NCBI RefSeq assembly: GCF_016745255.1
Contig: NZ_JADOEQ010000009.1
Location: forward strand, 62,001-126,000
DNA: 64,000 nucleotides
Reading direction: 5' to 3'
From: Enterococcus sp. BWR-S5
GTDB lineage: Bacteria; Bacillota; Bacilli; Lactobacillales; Enterococcaceae
The notes under the pieces are model-generated. The model was not told where the DNA came from, did no database searches, and worked only from the letters and a program-made list of their open reading frames with translations. Shown in pieces: positions 62,905-64,000 of this stretch. Made by a program: the position numbers and the translations under genes. The stretch's first letter is position 1, and each line of letters opens with the position of its first letter.

Positions 62905-63544
62905 TGTTTCCACCTCCATACTATCTATTCACTTCAATATTCATGTAGTTTTATTGACAAAAAGTGATTGTCATTATCAATACATCAATGGTGCATGCAC
63001 AGAAAATGCACACAACTTTATTCTAATTGTTGTCTATCAGTGTGTCAACTTAAAATAGCTAATATAATCAACACCACAGCCTATTTGAAACACCTGTTCT
63101 TATCCTAAAAATGACAAATGTTGATACTAAATGGTTTTATGCTCCAATCAACTAAAAAAAAGGAAAAAAATCCTATTTGAAATCAAATTTTTTTACAGCT
63201 TTTTAAAACACTTCTTCTTAATCAACAGTCAAACGAAGTATCCAACTTTTTAGATAGAAGAGATGGCGCTGTTTATTCGATACTATTTGAGCCAATACAT
63301 TACAGGTTGACCACTTCTTTATTTGTATCAATCATTTGGGGCAACGATAATTCTCAGGCATAGCAATTGAATGTCTTTCAGCTATCCCAGCTTTTACCAC
63401 CTCTGCTGAAATGCTGATAATTGTTTCATTTTGGAGAAAGGCTATATAATTAAGGCAACAAAGTTATTACGATTTTATCAGCACTTGTACTATTCGACGG
63501 CTTCTAACCTGTTACATGAGCCGCGTGTGATTGGAGGAATTATA
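62905..63544. other. Long intergenic region upstream of rny and the TVP38-type gene
   Basis: About 640 bp without a credible ORF. TGATTGTCATTATCA (62965-62979) matches the Fur consensus TGATAATNATTATCA at 12 of 14 half-site positions. GTGCATGCAC near 62991-63000 is a short perfect palindrome. TTGTTT (63421-63426) and TATAAT (63445-63450) with 18-bp spacing form a likely promoter for the gene at 63545. Confidence 0.45.
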
Positions 63545-64000
63545 TTGACACGTCTTCAAAAATCGCTTCGTTTACTTCCTTTTCTAGGACTATTTATTCT
63601 TTTTGGTTTGGTTCTTTATGGATTGCACCTGGGAATTTTCAAGTCTCCGGTATTATTAAAGAACTTCATTCATCAATTCGGTCAATGGGCAATCATTGTT
63701 TTTATCCTTCTTCAGATTGTTCAAGTAATCATTCCTATATTGCCCGGAGGTATCTCTTCAGTAGCGGGAATGCTGATGTTTGGTAATATCTATGGACTTC
63801 TTTATAGCTACATCGGGCTGGTAATTGGTGAGATTCTAGCCTTTCTACTTGTTAGACATTATGGAAAAGGGTTTGTTAAAGCGATTCTAACACCAAAAAA
63901 ATATGAGGAATTCACAGATTTAGTCAATGCCAATGATGATAGAAAAATTCAACGACTACTGATTTGGACGCTGCTCATTCCTTTTGCCCCAGATGATATC
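63545..64000 (+). CDS. TVP38/TMEM64 (VTT/DedA-type) membrane protein, partial
   Basis: A frame of at least 152 codons that runs off the right edge. It starts at a TTG (63545) with GGAGG seven bases upstream and reads MTRLQKSLRLLPFLGLFILF. Hydrophobic segments and QIVQVIIPILPGGISSVAGMLMFGNIYGLLYSYIGLVIGEILAFLLVRHYGKGF match the VTT domain. This family is implicated in lipid scramblase or envelope functions. The C-terminus is missing only because the window ends. Confidence 0.85.
   Translation, partial: MTRLQKSLRLLPFLGLFILFGLVLYGLHLGIFKSPVLLKNFIHQFGQWAIIVFILLQIVQVIIPILPGGISSVAGMLMFGNIYGLLYSYIGLVIGEILAFLLVRHYGKGFVKAILTPKKYEEFTDLVNANDDRKIQRLLIWTLLIPFAPDDI

Overview
The window looks like chromosomal DNA of a low-GC Gram-positive coccus of the order Lactobacillales, most likely an Enterococcus. 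The reasons are the housekeeping neighbourhood (ricA-mutS-mutL-maf, ruvA-ruvB, ymdB, rny), a class A sortase, ThiT under a TPP riboswitch, PTS and Opp components, strong AGGAGG-type ribosome binding sites and cre-like sites. I cannot name the species. No tRNA, rRNA, CRISPR array, complete insertion sequence or prophage was seen.

Layout. 1-10.8 kb: single genes (DUF4291, WYL regulator, GyrI-like protein, AlkD-like glycosylase, acetyltransferase, orphan sorbitol-type PTS IIA, MATE exporter), then a MacB-like ABC exporter divergent from a two-component system. 10.8-12.6 kb: a ComR-like pheromone-sensor gene flanked by a ComR-box promoter and by a tandem structured repeat. 12.7-18 kb: a second GyrI-like protein, an XRE membrane regulator, a methyltransferase with a structured RNA upstream, tag glycosylase and a C39-like peptidase. 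18-19 kb: a CAMP-factor pore-forming toxin behind a cre-controlled promoter and a long leader. 19-23.6 kb: thiT, ACT-domain protein, DUF1622 protein, sortase and LMW phosphatase. 23.7-28.4 kb: a beta-glucoside/chitobiose-type locus (GH4, PTS IIC, ChbG deacetylase, RpiR regulator). 28.6-31 kb: oleate hydratase and a TetR regulator. 31.1-33 kb: the most interesting locus. 33-38 kb: ruvAB, a CPBP protease and OppA. 38-47 kb: a sugar ABC operon (xylFGH type) divergent from a binding-protein/LytS/YesN sensing module. 47-51 kb: esterase lipoprotein, GNAT, SUKH, MsrB. 51-63 kb: thioesterase, maf, mutL, mutS, ricA, ymdB, a second OppA, a secreted protein and rny. The right edge cuts a TVP38/DedA-type membrane protein.

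Main discovery. At 31.3-32.9 kb a ComR-like regulator is followed on the same strand by a 20-bp dyad (ACAGGACATAAATGTCCTGT) matching the streptococcal ComR box. A -10 element lies 24 nt from the TGTC half-site. Next comes a 20-codon ORF with a good ribosome binding site, encoding MRVLFSLLVLIKLGSHWVIG, and then an unknown 68-residue protein. This is the gene order and promoter architecture of a ComRS peptide-pheromone circuit. A paralogous ComR-like gene at 11.1-12.1 kb has its own GACA-N4-TGTC dyad, with the same 24-nt spacing to TATAAT. That promoter drives a short RNA without an obvious peptide ORF. Two OppA-type peptide-binding lipoproteins in the same window could import such a peptide. 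All functional statements about this circuit are inference from sequence.
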